Shown here piece by piece: positions 17,640 to 26,618 of a DNA stretch of 55,638 bases. Each line of letters starts with the position of its first letter. Within the stretch, counting starts at the first letter, position 1. Both the position numbers and the translations under genes were made by a program. This DNA is from an uncultured Lachnospiraceae bacterium (lineage in GTDB: Bacteria > Bacillota > Clostridia > Lachnospirales > Lachnospiraceae): positions 1 to 55,638 of the forward strand of contig URRW01000015.1 of the NCBI GenBank assembly GCA_900550285.1, in the 5' to 3' direction. The notes under the pieces are model-generated. The model did no database searches, was not told the origin of the DNA, and saw only the letters and a program-made list of their open reading frames with translations.

Positions 17640-18592
17640 CAGCATCCGTGGTGCTTCCGGTGCTGATCTCGTTTGGCGTAAGCGCCATATTAGGGCCGGT
17701 GGTAATCCCTTTTTTACGGAGGCTAAAGGCGATGCAGACGGTGCGGGACGAAGGTCCTGCCACCCATCGCATAAAAAACGGGACGCCCACCATGGGCGGC
17801 GTTCTTTTTCTGGCAGGAGTTTTTGTGTCCTGCCAGCTCTTTGGAAAGCAGTACCCCAAAATACTCCCGGTCGTATTTCTGACGCTGGGCTTTGGGCTTG
17901 TGGGGCTTTTGGACGACTATATCAAGGTGATCCTGCGCCGCTCGATGGGGCTGACCGCTTTTCAGAAGTTTTCAGCGCAGCTTTTGGTAACGGGGCTCTT
18001 TGCCCATTATCTGACCTGCTGCGCCCCGTCCCAGCTTTTGATGAAGATTCCGTTTCTGCCGGGAAGGCTTCTGGATCTGGGCGTTTACAGCATTCCGCTT
18101 TTGTTTTTTGTGGTGATCGGCACGGTCAACGGGACGAACTTTACGGACGGCGTTGACGGGCTGGCGGGAAGTGTGACCGTTCTGGTGGCGGTGTTTTTTT
18201 CGGTCGTCGCCATCGGTACCAAAAGCGGGATCGAGCCGGTAACCTGCGCGGTTGCGGGCGGTCTGCTCGGGTTTTTGCTGTTTAATGTGTATCCGGCAAG
18301 TGTGTTTATGGGGGATACGGGCTCCCTTGCGCTGGGCGGTTTTGTGGCGGGCACTGCGTATGCGCTGCAGCTGCCGCTGTTTATCCCGATCGTGGGATTT
18401 GTTTATCTGGCGGAGGTTATATCGGTGATGCTGCAGGTCGTTTATTTCAAGGCGACCGGCGGGAAGCGCCTGCTTAGGATGGCGCCCCTGCATCATCATT
18501 TTGAATTGTGCGGCTGGTCGGAGACGAGGATCGTGGCGGTCTTTTCGATCGTGACGGCGCTGCTGTGCCTTGTGGCGCTGGCGGGCGTCTGA
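17636..18592 (+). CDS. mraY: phospho-N-acetylmuramoyl-pentapeptide transferase MraY
   Basis: MraY transfers phospho-MurNAc-pentapeptide to undecaprenyl phosphate, making lipid I at the inner membrane face. It is a polytopic protein of 318 residues with the family signatures HRIKNGTPTMGG, LLDDYIKV, NFTDGVDGLAG, FMGDTGSLALGG and HHHFE, covering the catalytic Asp/His set. It starts inside the end of the upstream PBP gene (ATGA overlap), so translation is coupled. murD follows. Confidence 0.97.
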   Translation: MTASVVLPVLISFGVSAILGPVVIPFLRRLKAMQTVRDEGPATHRIKNGTPTMGGVLFLAGVFVSCQLFGKQYPKILPVVFLTLGFGLVGLLDDYIKVILRRSMGLTAFQKFSAQLLVTGLFAHYLTCCAPSQLLMKIPFLPGRLLDLGVYSIPLLFFVVIGTVNGTNFTDGVDGLAGSVTVLVAVFFSVVAIGTKSGIEPVTCAVAGGLLGFLLFNVYPASVFMGDTGSLALGGFVAGTAYALQLPLFIPIVGFVYLAEVISVMLQVVYFKATGGKRLLRMAPLHHHFELCGWSETRIVAVFSIVTALLCLVALAGV

Positions 18593-18641
18593 GGCAATAG
18601 AATCTGATACGGGAGAAGCTCCCGGAAAGGCGGTTTTGAAC

Positions 18642-20006
18642 ATGGATCTACAGGGAAAAAAGGTGCTGGTCGCAGGCTGCGGCAAAAGCGGTCTGGGAGC
18701 GGCAGGGCTTTTAAAAAAGACGGGCGCATGTCCGGTTTTATTCGATGAAAACGACGGGATCGACAAGGAGAGCCTGACAGGAAGGGCAGATTATCCGGCG
18801 GACGTGCCGCTGGTTTTGGGAAGGCTTGACGAAAAGCTGATCGGGGAGCTTTCCCTGGCGGTGATCAGCCCGGGGATTTCCATAGAGGAGCCCTTTGTGG
18901 AACGGCTCAGAAGCGCCGGCGTTCCGATCTGGGGCGAGGTGGAGCTGGCATGGCAGTTTGGAAAGGGCAGGCTCATCGCCATCACCGGGACAAACGGCAA
19001 GACGACGACGACCGCCCTTGTGGGGGAGATTTTAAAAAGCTTCTTTTCCTCTGCCTTTGTGGTCGGCAATATCGGGACGCCCTACACCGGGGAGGCTTTG
19101 AAAATGACGGAGCAGAGCGCGACGGTGGCGGAGATCAGCAGCTTTCAGCTGGAAACGGCGCAGGAATTCCATCCGGAGGTTTCCGCAATTTTAAATATCA
19201 CGCCAGATCATTTGAACCGCCATCACACGATGGACAATTATGCGGCGGTCAAGGAGTCGGTGACCAAAAATCAGACGAAGCAGGATTTCTGCGTGCTCAA
19301 TTATATGGATGAGCGGCTGCGCGCTTTCGGGATGGAACAGTGCCCGGCGCAGGTCGTATGGTTTTCTTCCAAAGAAAAGCCGGAGCGCGGCTATTACCTG
19401 AACGGGGAAAAAATCTGCCGCGATCTGGGAAGCGGCGAGGAAACGCTGCTGGACGTGTCGGAAATGAACCTGATCGGCGTGCACAACTATGAAAACGTGA
19501 TGGCGGCGATCGCTTCGGCAGCGGCATTCGGCGTCCCGATGGAAACGATCCTTGAGACAGTGCGCCGTTTTCAGGCGGTGGAGCACCGGATCGAATATGT
19601 GGCGACCAAAAACGGCGTCGTTTATTATAACGATTCCAAGGGAACCAATCCGGACGCGGCGATTCAGGCGATCCGCGCGATGAAATGGCCGACGGTGCTG
19701 ATCGGCGGCGGATATGACAAGCAGAATACATACGACGAGTGGATCGAAGCCTTTGACGGCAAGGTAAAACTGCTTGTCCTGATCGGGCAGACGCGGGAGA
19801 AGATCGCGGAATGTGCGCGGGCGCACGGGATGACAGACATTGTTTTGGCGGACAGCTTTCAGGAGGCGATGGACGTCTGCGTAAAGGCGGCGCGTCCGGG
19901 GGATGCGGTGCTTTTGTCGCCTGCCTGCGCAAGCTGGGGGATGTTCCCCAACTATGAGGCGAGGGGAAATCTGTTTAAAGAATATGTGAACGGTCTGAAG
20001 GAGTGA
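18642..20006 (+). CDS. murD: UDP-N-acetylmuramoyl-L-alanine--D-glutamate ligase MurD
   Basis: MurD adds D-glutamate to UDP-MurNAc-L-Ala with ATP in the cytoplasm. The N-terminal UDP-binding fold (VLVAGCGKSGLGAAGLL) is followed by the Mur-ligase P-loop TGTNGKTTTT. Then come EISSFQLE, NITPDHLNRH and the ligase signature YYNDSKGTNPDAA. The start is the ATG at 18642 behind GGAAAGGCGG, giving 454 residues. The longer in-frame extension overlaps mraY and lacks family similarity. ftsW starts four bases after the stop. Confidence 0.96.
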   Translation: MDLQGKKVLVAGCGKSGLGAAGLLKKTGACPVLFDENDGIDKESLTGRADYPADVPLVLGRLDEKLIGELSLAVISPGISIEEPFVERLRSAGVPIWGEVELAWQFGKGRLIAITGTNGKTTTTALVGEILKSFFSSAFVVGNIGTPYTGEALKMTEQSATVAEISSFQLETAQEFHPEVSAILNITPDHLNRHHTMDNYAAVKESVTKNQTKQDFCVLNYMDERLRAFGMEQCPAQVVWFSSKEKPERGYYLNGEKICRDLGSGEETLLDVSEMNLIGVHNYENVMAAIASAAAFGVPMETILETVRRFQAVEHRIEYVATKNGVVYYNDSKGTNPDAAIQAIRAMKWPTVLIGGGYDKQNTYDEWIEAFDGKVKLLVLIGQTREKIAECARAHGMTDIVLADSFQEAMDVCVKAARPGDAVLLSPACASWGMFPNYEARGNLFKEYVNGLKE

Positions 20007-20010
20007 TAGC

Positions 20011-21159
20011 GTGGCAGGACGTAGAATGCGGCGGAAAGCGGAACATTATTTTGATTACAGCCTTCTGTTTATCATCCTGTTTCTGACGGGCTTCGGGCTG
20101 GTAATGATCTATTCGGCAAGCGCCTATGACGCTGCCGGGCAGATGGACAATGAATATTATTATCTGACCCATCAGGGCTTTGCGGCAGCGATGGGGCTTG
20201 TGGGGATGTTTGTGGTATCGTGGATCCCGTATCATTTCTGGGAGCGGTTCGCGGTGCTTGGTTATGTGGTTTCCATTATTCTGATCCTGCTGGTGCTGAC
20301 GCCGCTGGGCATCGAGGCAAACGGCGCGAGACGGTGGCTCAATTTGGGGATTTCCGTGCAGCCGGCGGAGATCGCAAAGCTGGCGATGATCCTGTTTTTG
20401 TCCAGCACGATCTGTAAGATGGGGCGGAATATCCGAACGTGGAAGGGCTTTTTTGTCATTCTGGCAATGGCGCTTCCGCACTGTCTTCTGGTGTGGAAGA
20501 TCACTGACAACATGAGCTCGGCGATCATCATTTTCGGGATCGCCTTCCTGATGCTGTTTGTGGCAAGCCCCAGCTATAAGCCGTTTGTGATCATGGGCGG
20601 CATTGGCGTTGCGGGAGTCGGGCTTTTGATTTCGATGATTGCGAAAATGTCCAGCGTGGAAGGCGCGGGCTTCCGGATTGAGCGGATCGCGGCGTGGCTT
20701 GACCCGGAAGCCTACGCCTCCGGAAAGGGCTTCCAGACGCTGCAGGCGCTTTATGCCATCGGCTCCGGCGGGATCTTCGGAAAAGGGCTCGGACAGAGCA
20801 TCCAGAAGCTTGGATTTTTGCCGGAGCAGCAAAACGATATGATCTTTTCGATCATCTGCGAGGAGCTGGGGCTTTTCGGCGGCATCGCGGTAATCATGAT
20901 CTTCGTTCTTCTGATCTGGCGCCTGATGGTCATTGCCAACAACGCCGCCGACTTATTCGGGGCGCTGCTGGTCGTGGGTGTGATGGGGCATATTTCGATT
21001 CAGGTGATCCTAAACATCGCCGTAGTGACAAATACGATCCCGAATACGGGAATTTCCCTGCCCTTTATCAGCTACGGCGGTTCTGCGGCAATGTTCATGC
21101 TGCTGGAAATGGGGCTTGTTATGAGCGTGGCAAGGGGCATCCGGCTGCGGGATGTGTGA
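20011..21159 (+). CDS. ftsW: SEDS peptidoglycan polymerase FtsW/SpoVE
   Basis: This is a SEDS-family glycosyltransferase that polymerises lipid II together with the class B PBP at the septum (FtsW) or the spore cortex (SpoVE). It is polytopic, 382 residues, with the signatures MIYSAS, GANGARRWL (here NGARRWLNLG), QPAEIAKLA and PFISYGGSA. The start is a GTG behind AAGGAG. Its position after murD fits either ftsW or spoVE, and no second SEDS gene is present to decide. Confidence 0.92.
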   Translation: MAGRRMRRKAEHYFDYSLLFIILFLTGFGLVMIYSASAYDAAGQMDNEYYYLTHQGFAAAMGLVGMFVVSWIPYHFWERFAVLGYVVSIILILLVLTPLGIEANGARRWLNLGISVQPAEIAKLAMILFLSSTICKMGRNIRTWKGFFVILAMALPHCLLVWKITDNMSSAIIIFGIAFLMLFVASPSYKPFVIMGGIGVAGVGLLISMIAKMSSVEGAGFRIERIAAWLDPEAYASGKGFQTLQALYAIGSGGIFGKGLGQSIQKLGFLPEQQNDMIFSIICEELGLFGGIAVIMIFVLLIWRLMVIANNAADLFGALLVVGVMGHISIQVILNIAVVTNTIPNTGISLPFISYGGSAAMFMLLEMGLVMSVARGIRLRDV

Positions 21160-21211
21160 GAAGCCGTCACAAAAAATGACATTTTTTCATATCATATAGC
21201 AAGAACGGCAG

Positions 21212-22501
21212 ATGGAAGGTGGAGCTTTGGATTCCATTTGGATAAAAGGAAAAACGGGGCTTTCCGGGGAGGTGCGCATTCAGGGCTCCAAAAATGCAGC
21301 GCTTCCGGTGCTGGCGGCCTGTGTGCTTGTGCCGGGCGTCACGGTTTTGGAAAACTGCCCGGACATTTCGGATATTTCCTGTATGTGCCGGATCTTAAAC
21401 CGGATCGGCGTAAAGACCGTCAGGGCAGGAAAGACGCTGACGGTGGACGCGTCGCAGATTACCTCTGAAAAGCTGCCCGAAGAGGAAATGGTGCGGATGC
21501 GCTCCTCGGTCATTCTGGCGGGGGCGCTGATCGGACGGTGCCGGGAGGTGTCCTTTTGCCAGCCCGGCGGCTGCGTGATCGGAGACAGGCCCATCGACCT
21601 GCACATCGGGGCGCTGGAAAGGCTGGGAGCGGTTTTTACAGCGGACAAAAAAGAGCCTGACAGAATCTGCGGGACGGCAAAAAGGCTTTCGGGGGCAAGG
21701 ATTTGTCTGGCGTTCCCGAGTGTGGGCGCGACTCAGAATGCGGTGCTGGCGGCAGTGCTGGCAGAGGGCACGACCCAGATCGAAAACAGCGCGAAAGAGC
21801 CGGAGATCGTTTCGCTGTGCCGCTTTTTAAGGGACGCGGGCGCAAGGATCCGGGGAGAGGGCAGCGGCAGGATCGTCATAGAGGGCGTTTGCCGGCTTCA
21901 CGGGAGCCGTTTTTTCATTGAACCGGACCGGATCGTGGCAGGGACGTATCTTCTGGGCGTTGCGGGAGCCGGCGGGGAAGTGTTTTTGCGGGAAGCGCCC
22001 TGCGCTCAGCTTGGGGCGGTCAGCGCTGCAGCGCGCAGGATGGGCGCAAAAATCCGGGAGGATGCAGCGGGGCTTCTTGTTTTGCGGAAAGGAAGGCTGG
22101 TTTCTCTGGGAGAGGCAGAAACGGGCGTGTATCCCGGCTTTCCGACGGATTTGCAGTCCATGCTTTTAACGGTGTTATGTCAGGCGGAAAAGGAAAGCAT
22201 CGTGACCGAGCGGATTTTTAACGGGCGGTTCGGCGCAGCAGAGCAGCTAAACCGGATGGGCGCAGGGATCTGCGTCGCCGGAAACCGCGCGAAAATGCCC
22301 GGCGGCAGGAGGCTTTCAGGCTGCAGGACAGAGGCGGGAGAGCTGCGCGGCGGGGCTGCGCTGGTGGCGGCGGGCGTCTGCGCCGAAGGGGTGACGCAGG
22401 TGGAAAACTGCCATTTTATCCGGCGCGGATACGAGGATATTGTGAGAGATTTCAAAAAAATGGGAGCAGACATTGGCACAGAAACGCAAACAGAATTATA
22501 A
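21212..22501 (+). CDS. murA: UDP-N-acetylglucosamine 1-carboxyvinyltransferase MurA
   Basis: MurA transfers enolpyruvate from PEP to UDP-GlcNAc, the first committed step of peptidoglycan synthesis and the fosfomycin target. The substrate-binding QGSKNAALPVL is near residue 27. The catalytic loop PGGCVIGDRPIDLH carries C121, the fosfomycin-reactive cysteine. Length is 429. The ATG at 21212 has little upstream RBS, whereas the in-frame TTG at 21227 directly follows GGAAGGTGGAG, so the true start may be five codons later. In this cluster murA sits where Firmicutes usually have murG/murB. It overlaps ftsQ by 29 bases. Confidence 0.93.
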   Translation: MEGGALDSIWIKGKTGLSGEVRIQGSKNAALPVLAACVLVPGVTVLENCPDISDISCMCRILNRIGVKTVRAGKTLTVDASQITSEKLPEEEMVRMRSSVILAGALIGRCREVSFCQPGGCVIGDRPIDLHIGALERLGAVFTADKKEPDRICGTAKRLSGARICLAFPSVGATQNAVLAAVLAEGTTQIENSAKEPEIVSLCRFLRDAGARIRGEGSGRIVIEGVCRLHGSRFFIEPDRIVAGTYLLGVAGAGGEVFLREAPCAQLGAVSAAARRMGAKIREDAAGLLVLRKGRLVSLGEAETGVYPGFPTDLQSMLLTVLCQAEKESIVTERIFNGRFGAAEQLNRMGAGICVAGNRAKMPGGRRLSGCRTEAGELRGGAALVAAGVCAEGVTQVENCHFIRRGYEDIVRDFKKMGADIGTETQTEL

Positions 22502-23330
22502 GCTGGTCAAAGGCGGAAAAGCGGATAAAAAAGGAAAAAGGAAAAAGCCGTCGGGAGGAAAGGGGGATCTCTTTTCTTCCGGACGTTTTGCAAAGCCTGC
22601 CAAAAAGGGACTTTCCGGGCGTTTGAAGATAGGGCTTTTGATCGGGGCAGCCGTCTGTATTGTGCTGGCGGGAGCCCTTGTTTTTGTGCAGGCACAGTTC
22701 CATGTGGAGACTGTTTCCGTGGAAGGAAACGTGCATTACACAAAAGAAGAGATCGAGCAGATGGTTATAAAGGACAGGCTTTCGGCAAACTCGATCTATC
22801 TGTCGTTTAAGTACCGTGACAAGGAAATCCTGAACATTCCGTTTATCGAAAAAATGAGCGTGCGGGTGGATTCGCCCAACAGCATTACGATCCGCGTATA
22901 TGAAAAATCGGTGGCAGGCTATGTGGAATACATGGGGCGCTACATGTATTTTGACCGGGAGGGTATCGTCGTGGAGTCGTCGGAGACAAAGACCTCCGGG
23001 GTGCCGCAGGTAACGGGCATCGATTTTGACCATGTGGTGCTCTATGAGCCGCTTCCGGTGGAAGATCCGGCAATTTTTGCGGAGGTGTTGTCGATCACCC
23101 AGATGCTTTCCAAATATGAGATCGTGACGGACAAGATCTTTTTTAACGAGGAAAACGAGATCACGCTGTATTTCGGGAACGTGCGCGCGCGCCTTGGAAA
23201 AGACAATCTGGAGGAAAAGATCATGCGGCTTCAGCAGATCCTGCCAAGCCTCGAAGGGGAAAGCGGCGTTGTGGATATGCAGAATTATTCGGATGACCGT
23301 AAAAACGTCACCTTCCGCAAAGATGACTGA
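22473..23330 (+). CDS. ftsQ: cell division protein FtsQ/DivIB
   Basis: This is a bitopic division protein of the FtsQLB complex. A strongly basic cytoplasmic tail (KGGKADKKGKRKKPSGGK) is followed by one transmembrane helix at about 51-73. Next is a POTRA domain (FHVETVSVEGNVHYTKEEIE) and then a beta domain. The start is a TTG with GGGAG at correct spacing inside the end of murA. Length 285. Position directly before ftsZ supports the call. Confidence 0.9.
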   Translation: MAQKRKQNYKLVKGGKADKKGKRKKPSGGKGDLFSSGRFAKPAKKGLSGRLKIGLLIGAAVCIVLAGALVFVQAQFHVETVSVEGNVHYTKEEIEQMVIKDRLSANSIYLSFKYRDKEILNIPFIEKMSVRVDSPNSITIRVYEKSVAGYVEYMGRYMYFDREGIVVESSETKTSGVPQVTGIDFDHVVLYEPLPVEDPAIFAEVLSITQMLSKYEIVTDKIFFNEENEITLYFGNVRARLGKDNLEEKIMRLQQILPSLEGESGVVDMQNYSDDRKNVTFRKDD

Positions 23331-23464
23331 CCCGGACAACGGATGGGCGGCAGATCTGCCCTCCGCACGCATTCGTCCGGCATAAGGAAGGCGGCTGTAG
23401 GGCAGCGCTGCCGCCGCGGATGCCCGGAAAGGGCAAAATATCGCATTAAAATGAAAAAAAGAGG

Positions 23465-23493
23465 TTGCGCAATTCGGAAAATGATTATATGAT
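23465..23493 (+). promoter_or_regulatory. ftsZ promoter
   Basis: TTGCGC (23465-23470) and TATGAT (23488-23493) are 17 bases apart, 42 bases before the ftsZ start. The preceding ftsQ-ftsZ spacer holds several palindromes (GGCAGATCTGCC, GGCAGCGCTGCC and an outer CCGGAC/GTCCGG pair) that may partly terminate upstream transcription. Confidence 0.6.
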
Positions 23494-23534
23494 AAATATT
23501 ATGAAGTTTGTCAGGAATGAAGGAGGAAATACCC

Positions 23535-24755
23535 TTGCTGGAAATTAAAGTAAACGAGGCTGAGTCCGCGGCACAGATCCTTGTGATCGGCGTAGGCGGT
23601 GCGGGCAACAATGCTGTTAATAGAATGATCGACGAAAAGATTGACGGTGTGGAGTTTATCGGAGTCAATACCGATAAGCAGGCGCTGCAGTTTTGTAAGG
23701 CGGAGAAGCATCTGCAGATCGGCGAGAAGCTGACAAAGGGACTGGGCGCAGGCGCAAAGCCGGAGATCGGCGAGCAGGCGGCGGAAGAGAGCGCGGAGGA
23801 GATCGCGAAGTCTCTGGAAGGCGTGGACATGGTATTCGTTACCTGCGGCATGGGCGGCGGTACCGGTACGGGCGCGGCTCCAGTAGTTGCAAAGCTTGCA
23901 AAGGACAAGGGTATTTTAACGGTCGGCGTTGTGACGAAGCCTTTCCGTTTCGAGGCAAAGACCCGTATGAACAACGCGCTTTCCGGTATTGAGAAGCTGC
24001 GCGACAGTGTGGACACGCTGATCGTGATCCCGAATGATAAGATTCTTGAAATCGTTGACAAACGGACGAGCATGCCCGAGGCGCTGATGAAGGCGGACGA
24101 GGTGCTGCAGCAGGCGGTGCAGGGGATTACCGACCTGATCAATGTGCCCGCAGTCATCAATCTGGACTTTGCGGACGTGCAGACCGTTATGCGCGACAAG
24201 GGCATCGCGCACATCGGCATCGGCGAAGGAAAGGGCGAGGATAAGGCTGTGGTTGCGGTCAAGGCAGCCGTGGAAAGCCCGCTTCTGGAGACGACGATCG
24301 CAGGCGCAACCGACATCATCATCAACGTATCCGGCGATATTTCCATGTTTGACGCTTCCGATGCGGTTGACTATGTGCGTGAGATCACAGGCGACGATGT
24401 CAACATTATCTTCGGCGCGATGTATGATTCCAATCAGGCGGACTACTGCCGCATTACCGTGATCGCGACAGGGATCGACGAGACGCATGCAAACCGTTTC
24501 GGTTCCTCTTTTGCAAGAAAGCCGGTTCCGCCGACGCTTGGAACCCCTTCCGGCATGAAGACGACGGTAAATGCCAGCGGCACGACGACCGCAAGGCCGT
24601 ACACGAATCCCCTTACGCCCGGCGCGCACACAGGCACGATCCCGAGCAACGAGATCAAGGCGAACCTGACCGGTATCCAGAAGCCGCCGACCAATTTTAA
24701 CAGCAAGGTCGAGGTAAAGACGCTGAAGATTCCGGATTTCCTTCAGAAAAAATAA
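23535..24755 (+). CDS. ftsZ: cell division protein FtsZ
   Basis: FtsZ is the tubulin-like GTPase that forms the division ring. GTP-binding motifs GVGGAGNNAVNRM and the tubulin signature GGGTGTGAAP are present, with the T7 loop NLDFADV. A linker rich in Thr/Pro/Asn leads to the conserved C-terminal peptide IPDFLQKK. The start is chosen as the TTG at 23535 because AAGGAGG (23520-23526) lies 8 bases upstream and the product begins MLEIKVNEAES; ATG 23517 overlaps that RBS. The length is then 406. It has its own promoter and terminator. Confidence 0.96.
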   Translation: MLEIKVNEAESAAQILVIGVGGAGNNAVNRMIDEKIDGVEFIGVNTDKQALQFCKAEKHLQIGEKLTKGLGAGAKPEIGEQAAEESAEEIAKSLEGVDMVFVTCGMGGGTGTGAAPVVAKLAKDKGILTVGVVTKPFRFEAKTRMNNALSGIEKLRDSVDTLIVIPNDKILEIVDKRTSMPEALMKADEVLQQAVQGITDLINVPAVINLDFADVQTVMRDKGIAHIGIGEGKGEDKAVVAVKAAVESPLLETTIAGATDIIINVSGDISMFDASDAVDYVREITGDDVNIIFGAMYDSNQADYCRITVIATGIDETHANRFGSSFARKPVPPTLGTPSGMKTTVNASGTTTARPYTNPLTPGAHTGTIPSNEIKANLTGIQKPPTNFNSKVEVKTLKIPDFLQKK

Positions 24756-24766
24756 ATAACAGGCAA

Positions 24767-24809
24767 TGAGAGGCTCCCCGCGGAGAAATCCGGTGGGGGT
24801 CTTTTTTTC
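24767..24809 (+). terminator. intrinsic terminator after ftsZ
   Basis: AGGCTCCCC pairs (with wobbles) with GGGGGTCT across a short GC-rich loop, followed by TTTTTTT. It ends the division cluster. Confidence 0.75.
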
Positions 24810-24811
24810 AT

Positions 24812-24900
24812 GGTGCGCCTGGCGGCGCACGTCGCTAATGGGTAAAAGTCCCTAGTGCGCGTAGATAACAACGAAGCACTTTATTGCAATTTTATTCTAC
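24812..24900 (+). other. structured element resembling a group II intron 5' fragment
   Basis: GTGCGC-CTGGCG-GCGCAC forms a hairpin, followed by a second one (GGGTAAAAGTCCC) and then TAGTGCGCGTAG. The pattern (hairpin, GGGTRAAAGTCCC, repeat of GTGCGC) recalls domain I of bacterial group II introns. No reverse transcriptase or domain V/VI is visible nearby. At best this is a remnant marking the left edge of the inserted segment. The similarity is from memory only. Confidence 0.3.
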
Positions 24901-24992
24901 CGAAAAAGGACGCAAAACTCATGGAGCGTGAATTGAACGGAAATTGGGTAAAAAAAGAAAAGCAGCCACATATCGTAGTACAAGACTGCTGT

Positions 24993-25010
24993 AAAAAATA
25001 CGTTTACGTA
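24993..25010 (-). terminator. weak terminator of the ATPase gene
   Basis: On the minus strand TACGT-AA-ACGTA is followed by TTTTTT, seven bases after the ATPase stop. The stem is only five pairs. Confidence 0.4.
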
Positions 25011-25016
25011 CATTGT

Positions 25017-26312
25017 TTATTTTTCGAGAATCTGCGGATCAAGAAGGAAGTCATAAATGTTTACAGTCAAGATACCATAGTCGTCATAATAGGGTTGTAC
25101 AATATCTTTTGTGATAACGATCTTTTTGAAAGAATCATCAATTTTTCTGAACGGTCTGATTTCCTGAGTGCGCTTCGCTTCATCCGGCAGAGAATATGCT
25201 GACTGAATATAATATCTGGAAGAGCCAAGATTGCATACAAAATCCACTTCAAGTTGTTTGCGGATAACCTTACCATTCTGATCTCGCTCTGCAATCGGTA
25301 TTACACCTACATCAACGCTGTAGCCACGCATACGAAGTTCGTTATAAATTACATTTTCCATAGAGTGGGTCTGCTCGAACTGACGGAAATTGATTCTGGC
25401 ATTGCGAAGTCCAAGATCGGAAAAATAATATTTCTTTGGAGTTTCGATATATGCCTTTCCTTTTATGTCATATCTTTGTGCGGATTCAATCAGAAAAGAA
25501 TCCTCATAATAATCCAGATATTTCTTAATGGTAGCGGAAGTGATTCGGGATTTTTTTACCGTCTTAAAAGTATTCTTCAATTTTTCCGGGTTGGTCAGCG
25601 AACCAATGGCAGAGGAAAGAATGTTCAAAAGATCTTCCAGTTCTCCAATGTTTTTTACTCGGTTACGTTTGGTAATATCTCGAAGATAAATCTCGTTGAA
25701 CAGATTCTGCAATGCAACTGCCTTATCGTTTGCGCCCTCACGAAGAACAACCAGAGGGATACCGCCATATAGCATATATTCAGATAATCCCAGGTACTTA
25801 TCCCCCTTGTAAATGGTCATAAACTCGGCAAAGCTCAGGGGATACATATGAACCTCATCCCCACGACCGGCAAATTCAGTAGCTATATCTTTGGACAAGA
25901 GTTTTGCGTTACTTCCGGTCACAAATACATCCATATTATCTTTACGAAGATAACCGTTTAGAACTGCTTCAAAACAATCCAACATCTGAATTTCGTCAAG
26001 AAGCAGATAATACATTCCTTTACCTGCGGCTTTGGAACGAATATATGCCATGAACTTTTCGGGATCAACTCCACGCTTTTCTTTGTCAATCTGAATCAGG
26101 CTTTCTCCAATGAGATAAAGATCATCTGCTGAATCAAAGGCAAAGCGAATGATGTGATCAGCATCAACCCCGCTTTCCAGTAAGTGATGATAAAACAGAT
26201 TATTCAATAAATAGGATTTGCCGCATCGGCGAATACCAGTAATTACCTTGATCAGTCCATTGTTTTTTCTTTTTATTAACTTATCCAAATAAAAATCTCT
26301 ACGAATCTCCAT
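25017..26312 (-). CDS. AAA-type ATPase with C-terminal DUF4143 domain
   Basis: This belongs to a widespread family of prokaryotic ATPases of unclear function. The Walker A motif TGIRRCGKSYLL is at about residues 26-37 and Walker B YYLLLDEIQ near 100. A sensor-like VFVTGSNAKLLS follows. A winged-helix/DUF4143 half contains TIKKYLDYYEDSFLIE and ends with a nuclease-like KQLEVDFVCN element. It is clearly AT-richer than the flanking ftsZ and spoIIGA genes and is oriented against them, which suggests horizontal acquisition. Two copies of a 32-bp repeat lie just upstream of its start. Such genes are often mobile, and roles in toxin-like or defence contexts have been suggested but not settled. Confidence 0.88.
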   Translation of the reverse strand: MEIRRDFYLDKLIKRKNNGLIKVITGIRRCGKSYLLNNLFYHHLLESGVDADHIIRFAFDSADDLYLIGESLIQIDKEKRGVDPEKFMAYIRSKAAGKGMYYLLLDEIQMLDCFEAVLNGYLRKDNMDVFVTGSNAKLLSKDIATEFAGRGDEVHMYPLSFAEFMTIYKGDKYLGLSEYMLYGGIPLVVLREGANDKAVALQNLFNEIYLRDITKRNRVKNIGELEDLLNILSSAIGSLTNPEKLKNTFKTVKKSRITSATIKKYLDYYEDSFLIESAQRYDIKGKAYIETPKKYYFSDLGLRNARINFRQFEQTHSMENVIYNELRMRGYSVDVGVIPIAERDQNGKVIRKQLEVDFVCNLGSSRYYIQSAYSLPDEAKRTQEIRPFRKIDDSFKKIVITKDIVQPYYDDYGILTVNIYDFLLDPQILEK

Positions 26313-26331
26313 TTTGAAACCTCATTGCGAA

Positions 26332-26447
26332 AGATTTTTGCAACTTGTTGTACTTTTCTATTCTATTATATCCAGATGGATTTCAAAAATCAATATATTA
26401 GCAGGAGGTTGGAATAGATTTTTGTAACTTGTTGCGTTTTTCTATTC
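26332..26447. repeat. pair of 32-bp direct repeats upstream of the ATPase
   Basis: Copies lie at 26332-26363 and 26416-26447, 84 bp apart. They share AGATTTTTG, then AACTTGTTG and TTTTCTATTC, with four mismatches. The core CAACTTGTTG in copy 1 is an inverted repeat with a 2-base centre. They are placed 20 and 104 bases before the ATPase start, in its promoter region. Confidence 0.75.
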
Positions 26448-26527
26448 CACAATCATGCCCTCAGTATACAAGGGGGCATACGTCCTGAACCGTGAAATTT
26501 GTTCGACTTTCTTTGTTGTCTTTAATC

Positions 26528-26566
26528 GGCGTACGTCTAAGCGATGGTTTTTATCGCTTGTACGCC
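26528..26566. other. two-tier stem-loop in the ATPase-spoIIGA spacer
   Basis: Outer stem GGCGTAC/GTACGCC and inner stem AAGCGAT/ATCGCTT are joined with a 4-base bulge and a GGTTTTT loop. It is near the right edge of the AT-rich inserted segment. No T-run follows on the plus strand. Function unknown. Confidence 0.5.
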
Positions 26567-26618
26567 CTCATTCGTCCGTCTTGCTAATCGATCAGGAGGA
26601 ATCAAGGCGGTTGTCCCA

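Noticed and set aside
24855..25202. Open frame of 115 residues after ftsZ
   Set aside because: Its second half is antisense to the well-supported ATPase gene, it has no RBS, and its first half overlaps the hairpin-rich element.
25254..25772. 172-residue frame opposite the ATPase
   Set aside because: It is fully antisense to a gene with Walker motifs and shows no family pattern.
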